The notes beneath the pieces were generated by a model. That model was not told the origin of the DNA. It was given only the letters and a program-made list of their open reading frames with translations, and ran no database searches. 64,000 bases of DNA from Nyssa sinensis (lineage: Eukaryota; Streptophyta; Magnoliopsida; Cornales; Nyssaceae). The DNA is taken from the NCBI GenBank assembly GCA_008638375.1, contig CM018033.1, positions 15,680,517-15,744,516 of the forward strand, in the 5' to 3' direction. A program made the position numbers and the translations under genes. Every line of letters begins with the position of its first letter. Within the stretch, counting starts at the first letter, position 1. Below are positions 29,810-41,901 of this stretch, piece by piece.

Positions 29810-31240
29810 AAAACAACAGATCAGGACAGACAGAACATGACAGACTATATCAAGTATAACCGTACAGAACAGAACACAACAGGTTAGAACGGAGCAGAAC
29901 CGAGCAGAGCAGGACATAACAAATCAGAACAGGATGAAGCAAAGCACAACAAATCAGAACAGAGCAGGTCAGAATGGAACGGGTCAGAATAAAACGGGTC
30001 GAAATAGAACAGGTCAGAACGGATCACAATAAAACATAATAGAACGGAACGGAACAGAACATAACAAGTCATAACCGAACAGAACGGAATAAGTCATAGC
30101 AAATCATAACCGAACAGAACGGAATAAAACATAACAAATCATAACCGAACAGAACGGAATAAAACTTGACAAATCAGAATAAAACAGAACGGAACATAAC
30201 AGAACGGAGCGGAAACAATATGTCAACCAGAGATACAGGTATATCATCAACAAAACGGAACAAGACAAAACTGAGTGGAAACAGTATATCAATCAAGGAT
30301 ACAGGTATATCATCCACGGAACGAAATAAGACAGAACTGAGTGGAAACAGTATATCAATCAAGGATACAGGTATATCATCAACGGAACGAAACAAGACAG
30401 AACTGAGTGGAAACAGTATATCAATCAAGGATACAAGTATATCATCAACGGAACGAAACAAGACAGAACTGAGTGGAAACAGTATATCAATCAAGGATAC
30501 AAGTATATCATCAACGGAACGAAACAAGACAAAACTGAGTGGAAACAGTATATCAATCAAGGATACAAGTATATCATCAACGGAACGAAACAAGACAAAA
30601 CTGAGCGAAAACAGTATGTCAGTCAGAGATACAGGTACATCATCAAAGAACATGATAAATCAGTATTGAGCAAAACAGGACGGGACAGAACAGAACGGAA
30701 CAGATCGAAACAGAGCAAACAGGTTAGGACGGAACAGATCAGACATAACAAATCAGGACGGAACAGATCAGACATAACAAATCAGGACGGATCAGGACGG
30801 AACAGATCAGACATAACAAATCAGGACGGAACAGATCAAACAGATCAAATGGAACAGGTTAGGACAAAACAGATCAAACAAAACAGGTCAGACAGATCAA
30901 ACAGAATAGGTCAGGACAGATCAAACAGAACAGGTCAGACAGATCAAACAGAACAGGTCAGACAGATCAAACAGAACAGGTCAGGACAAATCAAATAGAA
31001 CAGGTCAGGACAGATCAAACAGAACATGTCAGTGTTGAGCGGAACAGAACAGAACAGATCAAACATAACAGATAGTTAAACACGTTCATTTGAAACAGTA
31101 TTAAAAACAAGAGTACAGTTAAAACATCAGAGTAACAGAACAAATCAGTTAAAACATCAGAGTAACAGAACAGATCAGTAATGAGCAGAGCAGAACAGTA
31201 TAACAGAATAAACAGTACAGTATGCACAGATTAAACAGTG
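29810..31240. repeat. Degenerate GAACAGAACG/GAACAGATCA repeats
   Basis: About 1.4 kb is built from drifted 5-25 bp units such as AACAGATCAGACATAACAAA and CAGATCAAACAGAACAGGT, around the 66-bp minisatellite. The purine/AC bias is strong on the plus strand. It is part of solo LTR 2. Confidence 0.85.
30215..30650. repeat. 66-bp minisatellite, about 6.5 units
   Basis: The unit is built on GTGGAAACAGTATATCAATC, AAGGATACAGGTATATCATC and AACGGAACGAAACAAGAC. As 66 is 22 codons, both strands stay open for about 160 codons. I do not call either a gene. Confidence 0.92.
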
Positions 31241-34200
31241 CGGTATGCTCATGTAGTGCTCAAGACTGAAGTGGTACCAAGAGTCAATTGTTCTTTCAGT
31301 AAAAACAGTGATAGGTTTATTGCAGTACAGAACAAAGGAATCAGACAGTAAAAATCATGCATTTGAATAAGGGCATGAAATTAGTGTATCAGGTAAAACA
31401 GTACAGTACAGTATTTAAAATACAGTAACTAGACGGTGTGCTTATACACCAATTCAGGAGTCAGGGTTACTCACAACTGTTACAGTCATCTCCTTGCATA
31501 AACAATCTGATAACCTCCAAGTACGTCAGGCATCACCATGTATATCCTGAACAATCATCATCAATCACAGACAGATCAGAATTTATTCATTCAGGTCTTA
31601 TTCGTCATCTTAGGTGTCTATCGGATTACCTAAGATAACCTAGTAGCCTATCGCCCTCTCATCGGGTTTCATCCGGGGCTATTTTATTCTTAAATTAGGC
31701 TTAGCAGTCATCAGGATTATAACCTAAGTCATTGGACTTCAATCGTCATCAGTCAATTACTTATTCAGTCTTAGGGGCAAAACGGTCATTTGTCACTTTT
31801 GCCCCGGACCCCTATCAAGGTCTTCAGAATGGTCTTTATATCTTAAATATAAAGTCATACGTCTTTTAGACTCCAATCAGTATCAGTTAGGTTCTTATTT
31901 TAACGATAGGGGCAAAATGGTAATTTTGCCATTCTTGTCCCGGACCCAGTCGTGGTCCTCGGAATATCCCATATATTCTATATATGAAGTTCTAAGTCTT
32001 TTAGACTTAAATTGCTATCAGTTAGGTGCTCATTTAGCCTTAGGGGTAAAATGGTAATTTTGCCATTCTTATCCCGGACCTTATCATGGTCCTCAGAATG
32101 TCCCAAATATCTTGTACATAATTTTCTAAGTCCTTTGGACTTCGTTTGGTATCCGCTTTTGGTCATCGGGACACATCGATCATTTCTCGTTTTACGCATT
32201 GACTGTCTCGGAGTCTTATTTAGCCCTTTAGTGTTCATAATTATCCCTATGATAATTTATCAGATCAGTTTGACCTTTATTTGACCTCTACTTTGCACTT
32301 ATTGTGCTCAGGGGTATTTTGGTCATTTTACGTTTTGTAAGATTCTGACTCCGAATCATCGTTTAATCATGTTTACAGTTTCACCAGTATCTGGGCTTCT
32401 ATTGGTATTAATTTCGTCCCAATCGGACTTCATTTGGGCTTCGTATAGTATCAGGGGTATTTTGGTAATTTCATGCGTCATATTTTTCGGCACCTCAGTT
32501 CATAAAATAGACCTCACCATTGGGTCCAGAGTGTACGACATAATTAAGTTGGACTATCTGTTATGTTTAATTGACCCTGGGAATCATTAGGGGCAATACG
32601 GTCATTTACACTTTATGTGTCTATATTTTTCAGGACTTCAGTTCATTAAACGGACCTCACCGTTGAGTCCGGAATGCCCGACATAGTCAAAATAGGCTGT
32701 CTTTTATTTTTAGTTGGCCTGGGTACCATCAGGGGCAATACAGTAATTTACACCTACGTGTCTGTATTTTTCGGTACATAATTTCCCAATTTGGACTGTA
32801 CCATTGAGTCCAGAATGCTTGAAATAGTGAAAATACACTATTTATTTGCTTTATTTGGACTCCGTTTGACATGATTAATGTCCAGGGGTAAAATCAAAAT
32901 TTTACCTATTTAATAAAATAATTAAATAATTAATTTATTATTTAATTAATTTTTCAGGGGCTTGATTGCACAAAATTTCAGAAATCAGGGCCACTGTGCA
33001 ATATTCAGAACTATCAGGGGTAATTCCGTAATTTTTAGAAACATTTGGGGGGTTAAATATAAATTCAGAAAATTAGGGTTCAGACCAGAGGGTTCAGGGG
33101 TTCAGAAATTGAACCGGTCCAAAACTCAGAAAACCAACCGGTTCAGTTACTTTCAGAAAACCGGAATAGCATATTCCAGTTAACCCTAAATTGCCCTTAT
33201 CCGTGTTCAGGTTATCCTTATATCCTGATTTTAATTTCTTATCACTGCGTCCAAACAGGTGGAATTCAATTTAAAATCAAAACAGTAAACTTCAAAACGG
33301 CGACGTGCCACTTATCCGGTTTTGCAACGGGTCGGGTCCCGACCCGAGTCAGATCCAGGACCCACCCGAGACCAAATGGTCTCTGTCTTCTCCGGTGAGC
33401 TACAGGGGTCTTCTCCGGCGCTGGTGGGGCAATTCCAGTGACTTCGTGGGTTCGGTCCAACGGGGTTTGAAAGGCATTTCCGTGATCTTTCCATCCCTAG
33501 TGTCGGTTTCCGTCCCCGACCAAGTTTTAGCAGTCGAACAGCGGATTACAGGTCGCGGCTCCGGTGAGGCCGGTTTTCCGGCGACGCTTCTAATTCCGTT
33601 TTTTCACCATTTCCAATCGGTTTCGACCCCTCTTTCGGATCAGAGAGACCATCTAGGACCCTTAGGGAGTATTTGGTGCATTTAAAACTCACGAATCAGT
33701 TGGGTTGGGGAGATTATCATTTCAGCCAACCGAACCTGCAACCGCCTCTTCCTCATTGGTTTTTGGACCATTTCGGTCCATTCAACTTGAAAATGAATCC
33801 CCTTGGTGTCTAGATTATGCCCCAAGGGTCAGAAGTCTATTTTATGACAGTTGTTTAAAACCTTCACTTTTGAGGTCATCCATGGTGGCTGTTCACGGGT
33901 TTTGGGTGTTTCTACCCTATTCGACACTCCCAATCAATTCGGAACAATTCTAAAGTCTCACAGAAGCTCACATATGCAGTCTATATGGCTCAATAAAGTC
34001 AAAACCGTAGTAAAAATCCAAACAGAAAATTTTAACAGTTTTTTGTGTTTACCTCATAAAACGACCACTGTTCCTCTCCATGGTTCAAATCCAGTTTCTG
34101 GGACCTTCCAGTACAGTCGTGCCCTCAGTCCTCCTCTTTTTGCATCGCATTGGGGACATACACATGCATGTTTACACCAAGTTGTACACACCACACCATG

Positions 34201-34516
34201 TTTGACCTCACATGGCTTCTCTCTCTTAACAGATCAGTTCTCACCTTATCACCTTCTCTGTATCAGTATATCAAACCCCCAAATTTCTGATCTCACCCTC
34301 TCCATATATCACATATGAAATGGTTATTGATTTGTGAGATATACCATCATTGGCTTGCATGCATTTGGGTTGGGGGAGGGGTCATCATGTGATGTGTAGG
34401 CATGATAGCCTAGGGGGCATAGGGTGATGCATGCTGATGTGTTGCATGCTTGTTCATTGGTCACTTGGGAGGTGGCCTATTCAGATTTGTATGTATATAC
34501 ATTTCATTGTATATAT
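31241..34516. other. Remainder of solo LTR 2, non-coding
   Basis: No gene. It contains repeated blocks of about 150-200 bp (31790-32880) built on GGGGCAAAATGGTAATTTTG and the surrounding words CATTGGGTCCAGA and TTTTTCGG. They look like internal duplications of one LTR segment. Confidence 0.6.
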
Positions 34517-34625
34517 GGTCACAAAGATGCCACTAGCCCAGTTGGTTATTTTTTTGGATGAGGTTTCTTTTCACTCAAAGGTCAAGGGTTCAATTCCCTT
34601 GGCCTCCCATTTGGCCATTTTTCCC
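34517..34625 (+). ncRNA. tRNA-like (SINE-head-like) segment with Pol III A and B boxes
   Basis: The A-box match TAGCCCAGTTGG is at 34534-34545 and the B-box match GGTTCAATTCC at 34587-34597. They are 53 bp apart, and GGTCAAGGG / CCCTTGGCC can form the T-arm-like stem around the B box. This is the form of plant tRNA-derived SINE heads. No A-tail or target duplication was found, so it may be a remnant or a chance match. Confidence 0.5.
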
Positions 34626-35027
34626 ATATTTTCGGTTAAGGCCACGTTTGGTTGCGCAGAAATTCAGTTTCAGTATTTCCTTCATAACTTTCATTCCGTA
34701 ACTCCTTTTTCGACACGGTTTGTTCCGGGAGTTTCATATTTCAGTTATCTTCAGTGTCAGAGGTTCCGTGTCATTTATTAAACATTCGAGATTTTTCGGG
34801 TTAGCTAATTCGGATTTCGTTAGTGTTAAAGCGGTGTTATTTCGCCGAATTAATCAGTAATTGGGTTCGGGTATTTTACCCTTTTCCTCCAGACATATTT
34901 AATTATTTTATCGGTCTATCATGACCGCCGGGATTATAATTAATTCCCTAGATCATTCTATAAGCCAGTATTAATTAATAATTAATAACTAATTATTAAT
35001 TACACAAAGTCGGGGTGTTACATCAAC

Positions 35028-36958
35028 CAAGGCATGATACTGATCTGGCTGGAACTAATCTGGTTGGGACTCAACCATGTCATGCTGACATTGATCTGGT
35101 TGGAACTCTCCCACTTCCAGAGCAAGAGCAAGACTAGCCCACTAAGCAAGACCAGCCCTCTCTTTATACTTTAGTATCAAACAATCACTCTCTTGAGAAT
35201 ACTCCTGAGGTACAATCTCTAAACGTTTCTCCCAGTAATACTATAGATAATTCTGTTGGCTACAAATTACCTTTCAGGTACAACTGTGGTAAGCCACCAA
35301 ATCGATACTCACTAGACCATGGAGAAAAGAAGACGAAGTATCTAATTGCCAACTATGTTTGCACCTAGAAATTATCACAACCCCTCAAAGCTTTTGTGCA
35401 CAAGCTATATTCTGAGCATGTTTCGAGTACAGTACAAGAGGCCTTGAACGACCCCAAATGGATCCAAGCAATAATTGAAGATATGACAGCTTTGCGGAAA
35501 AATGATATGTGGAAGCTTATGCCGCTACCCCAAGGAAAGAAAATAGTGGGATGTAAGTGGGTATTCTCCATTAAACACAAGGCAAATGGGTTAATAGAAA
35601 GATACAAGGCGAGACTTGTAGCGAAAGGATATACTCAGACATATGGTATAGACTATCAGGAAATGTTTTCACCAGTAGCAAAGTTAAATATTGTCGGAGT
35701 ATTGCTGTCTTTCGCTGTAAACTTAGATTGGCCACTACAATAGTTCGATGTAAAAAATGTGTTTCTTCATGGGAATCTAGCAGAAGAAGTGTACATGGAC
35801 ATTCCACCAGGTTTTACTACCTCATCACAAATCGGAGTGGTATGCAAACTGTATAAAACACTTTATGGACTAAAGCAATCACCTAGAGCGTGGTTTGGAC
35901 AATTTGTCTTGGCTATGAGGAAGCACGGGTTCAAACAGAGCAACTCGGATCATACTCTATTCTTGAAGCATCGACAAATGATGGTAACAGCTCTAATAAT
36001 TTACGTTGACGATATGATAATTACAGGAAATGATGAGGAGGAAATCTCTAGTTTGCAGAAACAACTAGCAACCGAGTTTGAAATGAAGAATCTTGGGGGA
36101 TTAAAATATTTTCTGGGTATCAAAGTAGCTCGATTAAATCAAGGCATAGTTCTATCACAAAGAAAATACATACTTGATTTGCTAGCCGAAATAGGAATGC
36201 TTGATTGTAAGCCTGCAGACACGCCAATGGTTCAAAATCATGGATTGGGAGAACACTCGAACCAAATACCCATGAATAGAGAAAAGTTCCAACGGCTTGT
36301 CTTAAAACTAATCTACTTGTCCCATATACGACCAAATATTGCCTATGCTATGAGTTTGATGAGTCAATTCATGCATAATCCTAGTGAGGATCACATGAAT
36401 GCCGTGCTTTTGATTTTACGGTATTTGAAGTCTTCCCCAGGAAAAGGACTCATGTTCAGGAAATTTAATCATTTAAACATTGATCATTACACAGATGTTG
36501 ACTGGGCTTGGAGTATTACTAACAGAAAGTCTACATCAGGATATTTCACTTTTGTGGGTGGTAATCTAATTACTTGGAGAAGCAAGAAACAAAAGGTGGT
36601 TGCACTGTCTAGTGCAGAAGCTGAGTTTAGAGGCATGGCTAAAGGACTTTGCGAGCTTCTTTGGCTAAATAGGCTACTGGAAGAAATTAGCTATTCATCC
36701 GGTTCTGCAATAAATCTGTTTTGTGATAATAAAGCGGCTATAGGGATTGCAGAAAACCCAATTCAACATGATTGAACAAAACATGTTGAAATGGACCGGC
36801 ATTTTATCAAGGAAAAGCTTGAAACTAAGATAGTTCGATTCCCTTTTGTAAAATTGAAAGAATAGCTGGCAAATATCCTTACAAAGGTTGTCTCAAGTAA
36901 GGTGTTTTATAACTCACTAGACAAGTTGGGCATTGGAGACATCCATGCACCAACTTGA
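35028..36958 (+). pseudogene. pol: Copia RT-RNase H of element C, broken by stops
   Basis: RT starts near 35430 with EALNDPKWIQAI. It carries MWKLMPLPQGKKIVGCKWVF, YKARLVAKGYTQ, FDVKNVFLHGNL, LYGLKQSPRAWF and the catalytic IIYVDDMIITG. RNase H follows with SRKSTSGYF-type sequence and LSSAEAEFRGM. Stops: TAG 35741-35743 before FDVKN (a Gln in the family), TGA 36773-36775 (Arg in the usual HDRTKH), and TAG 36863-36865. The frame ends TGA 36956-36958, just before the polypurine tract. Confidence 0.92.
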
Positions 36959-36965
36959 GGAGGGG
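36959..36965 (+). other. Polypurine tract of element C
   Basis: GGAGGGG lies directly before the LTR start TGTTGG. Confidence 0.85.
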
Positions 36966-37187
36966 TGTTGGCGTGAGTTGTTAACAGAGGATCTTGTGGA
37001 GAGATTATAGGGATTCTTTTTTATTTGTTATTCGGTTTCCACTGATTATGGAATACCAATAATTCTAGCCTAGATTTGTGTATGGTAGTAACTACCTTCC
37101 TAGAATAGTTTTTCTCTGTACATACTTATAAGCATACTCTTGCATTCTGAAAATATGGTTGAATAGAAGGTGATACCTTTTTCAGCA
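36966..37187 (+). repeat. 3' LTR of element C
   Basis: It matches the 5' LTR with roughly nine substitutions and two small indels, starting TGTTGGCGTGAG and ending TTTTTCAGCA. Confidence 0.93.
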
Positions 37188-37599
37188 ATCTTTTGTTACT
37201 TGTTTTTTTTATTCAAAATCAATACAGTAACCAACTCTCAACTTGAAGATTTGCATAACTTTTTTTTCCAATTTGAGCATATTGCACAGTGAGTTAATAT
37301 ACTATCTTATTATTCTTTCAACAGTGCATGAAAAGAAATTTTGTTGCGTGCCATGAAAAGAAAAAAGAAATTCTTATTGATTTGAATCTAATTGCTTGGA
37401 CTTGGCCAAATTTTGTCTTTAATGGTTGCACAAATCAAATTACGATTTGTATAGGATGAAATTAAAATTTTTATTCTCACTTTTATCTTCCTAATCTCAA
37501 CCATTACATGGAAAATATTGAGATTTCTTTAAAATGAAACTAGAGAATTGGATTAAATTTCAAATGAAGGTATTATAAAAATTTTATGAAAAGAATATT
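37188..37599. other. AT-rich DNA right of element C
   Basis: No gene is seen. The bases next to the LTR (ATCTT) do not match the left flank of C. Confidence 0.5.
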
Positions 37600-38400
37600 A
37601 ATAAATTTTTTCTAGTCAAAATTTAAAAAAGAAAATGTTTGTAAATTTACAGAATAAAGAAAATGATATTCTTTCATATCTTCAAACCAAGCTTTGCTAT
37701 TAGGAACAATGGAAAAAATTACATGGCATATTTATTTTAACACAGACAGAGAAAACCATTTTGTCATGTTGTAATGCATTAATTCAAGTATTTTTATAAT
37801 AAAAAAAAGGCTTATTTTATATCAAAATGGATGCAAGAATACCGTATACATGCTAATTACAGAGAAACATTTCATTAAAACAAACGTTCAAGAAAAAACC
37901 ACCCCCCCTAATGTTAGATTTGGGCGTATTCTCCTGAGCCTCTATTGACAGAAGGGATTTGAGTGTCAGTCATTTAATAAATACACTCATTTTTTTGAAC
38001 TCTAGTTAAAAAAATATATATTTGTAAATCTAAAAACTTTTAAGTGCGCTTTGTTATCAGTTATAACGTGGAATGTACTATTCAAATTACTAAAAAATGA
38101 CAAGTGAATTTTTACTCTGACACAGACAGAAAATATTTTTCCCGTGCTCTAATCATCAATCTAAATTAAAAAAGACTTTATTTTATATCAAAATAGATGT
38201 AAGAATACCGTGACACCTACTAATTAGAAAAAGATGTCTTTTTATCGTTCATGAAAAAAAACACCGTTGAAATGTTATATTTGGACATATTTTAATGAGC
38301 CACTATTGGCAGAAGAGACTAGGGTTTGCGTGTCAATCATTTAATAAATATACTCATATTTTCAAATTAAAAGACAAAATGAGTATAAAATTTGTAACAT
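37600..38400. repeat. Satellite-like monomers, right part (period about 370-380 bp)
   Basis: Copies start near 37630 (TTTGTAAATTTACAG) and 38010 (TTTGTAAATCTAAAA), with a partial third near 38380. They share CTTTGCTATTAGGAACAAT, CATGTTGTAATGCATTAAT and TTTTATATCAAAATGGATG with the copies at 22270-22860. Confidence 0.65.
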
Positions 38401-38410
38401 GCCTAGTCAC

Positions 38411-38640
38411 TAAAGAAAATATTGAATTGAACAAAAAATGAGGAATGTCTCCTTCAATATGAGTCTTCTATTGAGTATTCTATAAATACAGTTTACATAG
38501 CAATGAGATTGACTTTCCTAACATAGGTTTGGAAGCTCAATGAGAAAAGTCAAAAGAATTAACACACAATTAATGCCTATAAATCAGCCATCATCTTTGC
38601 CAGAATTCCTCCACGGATTTGTGTGTTTTGAATATGAAAA
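38411..38640 (-). repeat. 3' LTR of element D (shared repeat region)
   Basis: It is defined by identity to 43102-43330. The shared part includes a purine-rich GTGGAGGAATTC and about 27 bases beyond it, so the exact LTR start is uncertain; the LTR may begin at TGGCAAAGATG (minus 38604). Confidence 0.8.
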
Positions 38641-40567
38641 TTTATTCATTCCAAGTAAGGCATGAACCACCATTCTTGCAGGATCATCATCTTTGGAACC
38701 ATAAGTAAGATCTTCTCTCTTTACATTCCCACTCAAAGTTGGCCGAGGTGGAAAGCAAAGGCCAAGTTTGATTCTCATGATCTCAAGAGATCGTCTGGGA
38801 AGAGCTTTGGTAAAAAAATCTGCAACTTGATTGGAAGAGGGAACATATCTTGTAACAAGTGAGCCAATGGTTACTTTTTCTCTTACAAAATGATGGTCAA
38901 TTTTCACGTGTTTAGTCCATGCATGAAAAACTGGATTTATAGTCATATTTAAGGCTGACATATTTTCACAAAATAAAATGGGGGGCTAATGAAGATATAA
39001 CCCGATATCTCGAAGAAGCAAAAACAGCCAAGTGAGTTCAACTGTTATTGAAGCAAGGGTGCGATATTCAGCTTCAGCGCTAAATCGTGGAACTATGGCT
39101 TGCTTTTTGGCACTCCAAGAAATACATTTATTACCAAGAAAACTACAAAGACCTGTGGTTGATCGTTGAGTAATTAAACAACCTGCCCAATCAGCATAAG
39201 AAAATGCATAAAGCAAAAGGGATGTATTGCGAAGAACACACAACCTATGAGATATCGTGCCTTGAGCATAGCGGAGATATGTTTCACCATTTGAAAATGG
39301 AGAATAGTGGGATTTTGAATGAATTGACAAATGTAGTTGACGCTAAAGGAAATGTATGGCCGAGTAAAAGTAAGATATTGTAATCCACCAACAATACTTT
39401 GATAAAGTTGAGGATTTAAAAATGCTACATCTTCTCCTTTCTTAGGTTGTATCTTTGTAGCCATTGGAGTGGATACAGGTTTACAACTCTCCATGTCTTC
39501 ACGGTGGAGAAGCTCTCCTGCATATTGGGTTTGATGTAGAAACAACCCACCAGAAAATTCAACAACCGAAATTTCAAGAAAATAATGAAGAATACCAAGG
39601 TCTTTCATAGTGAATTCATGACCAAGTTGAGTGATAAACTGATGCAAGTGCGCGAAGTTCGACCCAGTTAAGATTATATCATCTACATATAAGAGAAGGA
39701 TGATCGTACCACGTGGTTCGTGGGACACAAATAATGAGGAATCTACAGTGCTACAAGTGAACCCGAGGCTCAGTAAGAATGAACTAAACCTATCAAACCA
39801 TGCTCGCGACGAAGTCCATGCAGTGCCTTTTTAAGTCTGCATACATAATCTGGATGTTGTGAATGGATGAATCGAGGGGGGTGCTCCATGCAGACTGGTT
39901 CATTGAGATTTCCATGGAGAAATGCATTTTTTACATCCAATTGACGAATTTCCCAATTTTGAGCTAATGCAATTGTGAGACCAACTCGAACTGTAGGGGG
40001 TTTGATGACTGGAGAAAATGTTTCAGAGAAATCAATTCTAGGAACTTGAGTGTATCCCTTTGGAACCAGCCGGGCCTTCAGGCGTTCTAATGACCAATCA
40101 GATTTGGTTTATGTTTTAAAAACCCACTTGCAACCTATGATGATCATATGTGGAGTGCGTGGAACAAGAATCCATGTCTTTTGTTGTTGTAAGGCAGTTT
40201 GTTCTTCATTCATTACAATTGTCCATCCGGGATGCTTGAGAGCTGACTTCACTGTTTTGGGCTCAGTAGACAATGAAGAAGCAGCAAGGCAATAATCCTC
40301 ACCAAAATATTTAGGATTTGTCTTAGTGATTCCATGACTTCGTTGTGTGGCCATAGGATGGGAAATAGATGTAGGTTCATGGCTCACAATGGGACTGGTG
40401 TTGTGGGTTGATTCCATTTGATCAATAGGTTCATGAACAGGGCTGGCAACTATTGGTGCATGTGATTCGTGGATGGACAGTAGAGAAAACGGGGTCAGAT
40501 TGGTCCAGTTGGTTATGCTAGTCAAGTGCTTCATGTTGGCCAGTTTCAGATAATACATTAGGCACAC
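38584..40567 (-). pseudogene. pol: Copia RT-RNase H of element D, broken
   Basis: It reads in pieces on the minus strand: MNEEQTALQQQKTWILVP and GCKWVFKT (RT start), a damaged central RT, and LLLYVDDIILTGSN with the catalytic YVDD near 39680. MKDLGILHYFL follows, then RNase H with ADWAGCLITQRSTTG, RFSAEAEYRTLA and IDHHFVREKV, ending near 38584. Stops and shifts separate the pieces, notably near 40110-39730 and 39330-39174. Confidence 0.9.
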
Positions 40568-40622
40568 CTTGGAGCATTAGTTGACTATTCTGAACAATAG
40601 CTGATGTGTCTTCATGAATAGG

Positions 40623-41841
40623 TTACATTGGAGGTTGATATAATGGTGACGATTGGCTGAAAGAATCTGCAGAAACACATGAAAACCAATCTTTAAATTC
40701 AGTTATTTCATCAAAAGTAGAAACAGAGAACAGTGATCCTGGCATGCGAAATGGAAAGCATGCCTCATCAAATACAACATGACGTGAGATGTAAACACGA
40801 TGAGTAGGAGGACAATAACAACGATATCCTTTATGAAACTCACTGTAACCAAGAAAAACACATCGTAAGGACAGGGGATCGAGCTTTGTCTTAGCATAAT
40901 CTCGTAGATACGAGAAACATTTACTTCCAAAAACTCTAAGACACCCATAATCAGGTCTTTTGTTGTATAGTAATTCATACGGACATTTCCAATTCAACAC
41001 TCGAGTTGGCAATCTATTTATAAGCCATGCAGCAGTTCCAAAAGATTCAACCCAAAAACATTTAGGCATGCTACTATGAAAAAGCATGGTCAGGCCTAAT
41101 CTAGTAACGTTTCAGTGTTTGCGTTCTGCAAGCCCATTTTGTCAGGTGTTTTTGGGCAAGCAAGTTGCATCCGAATGCCATTGTTTCGCAAGTAGGCATG
41201 AAAATCGTGATCAGAAAATTCCCATCCTTCATTTCATTGAAAAACTTTTATCTTCCTTCCAAATTGATTTTCTACAAACTTGTGGCAGTTGATAAAATAT
41301 TGTAGAAAATCTGATTTGTGTTTCAACGGAAAGTACCAGGCAAATTTTGTAAATGCATCCACAAATATCACATAATAACAAAATTTCTAGAATGATAAAA
41401 CTGGGGCTGGTTCCCATAAGTCACAGTGGATAATATCAATTGGAACATCACAATGTTCTTTAGATAAAAGAAATGGAAGTCTACATGCCTTAGCTATTTG
41501 ACAACTATCACAAATTTTTCCAACCTTATTCCTGCTACTGCTACTCAATATGAGCTTATTTTTCTTTAGAAAATCAACCACTCGTTATTGAGGGTGTCCA
41601 AGTCGTTGGTGCCAGACCTCATCAGAAGTAATCTTAAATCTGGTAGAAAACATAGTTGTTCCATTTTTGGCTCTAAAGCATATAAACCACCACACCTACT
41701 TCCCGATGTTATCACGGCCTCGGTTCTCCTGTCCTTTATCACAAAACCATCGGATGAGAATTCAAAAATATATGGATGATCCGAAGTCAATTGACTAACA
41801 GACAATAGATTTTTTTTTAATTTCGGGAACCACAAGGACAT
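40623..41841 (-). pseudogene. pol: Copia integrase of element D, broken
   Basis: The pre-integrase part reads LWFPKLKKNLLSVSQL. CDSCQIAKACRLPF supplies the CC of the zinc finger, and DIIHCDLWEPAP the first catalytic Asp. The middle (41390-41090) is frameshifted. The C-terminal half reads MPKCFWVESFGTAAWLINR, VLNWKCPYELLY, and YSEFHKGYRCYCPPTHRVY with the copia KGY mark. Confidence 0.88.
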
Positions 41842-41901
41842 AATTTAAGTGCAACTTTTTGTAACCTGTATTGAGACAAGCAGATCTAGTATGTGAAATA
41901 T

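Larger units (their letters stand above)
29183..35022 (-). mobile_element. Solo-LTR-like insertion 2 in element C (5,840 bp), reverse orientation
   Basis: Perfect duplicated TCAAC flanks it (29178-29182 and 35023-35027). On the minus strand it starts TGTAACACCCCGAC and ends GGGGTTCGGGATGTGACA, the same terminal pattern as insertions 1 and 4, so it belongs to the same superfamily in the opposite direction. Shared internal words include CAATGGTGAGGTC and AAATTACCATTTTGCC. It is longer because of GAACAGAACG-type degenerate repeats (29810-31240) and a 66-bp minisatellite. A tRNA-like segment sits at 34517-34625. No retrotransposon protein is encoded. Confidence 0.85.
23085..37187 (+). mobile_element. 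Element C: Ty1/copia retrotransposon split by two solo LTRs
   Basis: LTRs of 225 bp (23085-23309) and 222 bp (36966-37187) flank a copia-type Gag, protease, integrase, RT, RNase H polyprotein. Insertions at 25292-28573 and 29183-35022, each with its duplicated 5 bp, interrupt it. Removing them leaves about 4,971 bp, a normal copia length. The LTRs differ at roughly nine bases plus small indels. Expected target duplications are not seen: left flank ATACA, right flank ATCTT. Many in-frame stops make it inactive. Confidence 0.92.

Noticed and set aside
30166..30669. 167-codon ORF with 22-residue repeats (and its antisense twin)
   Set aside because: Produced by a minisatellite whose unit is a multiple of three; open on both strands, no start context.
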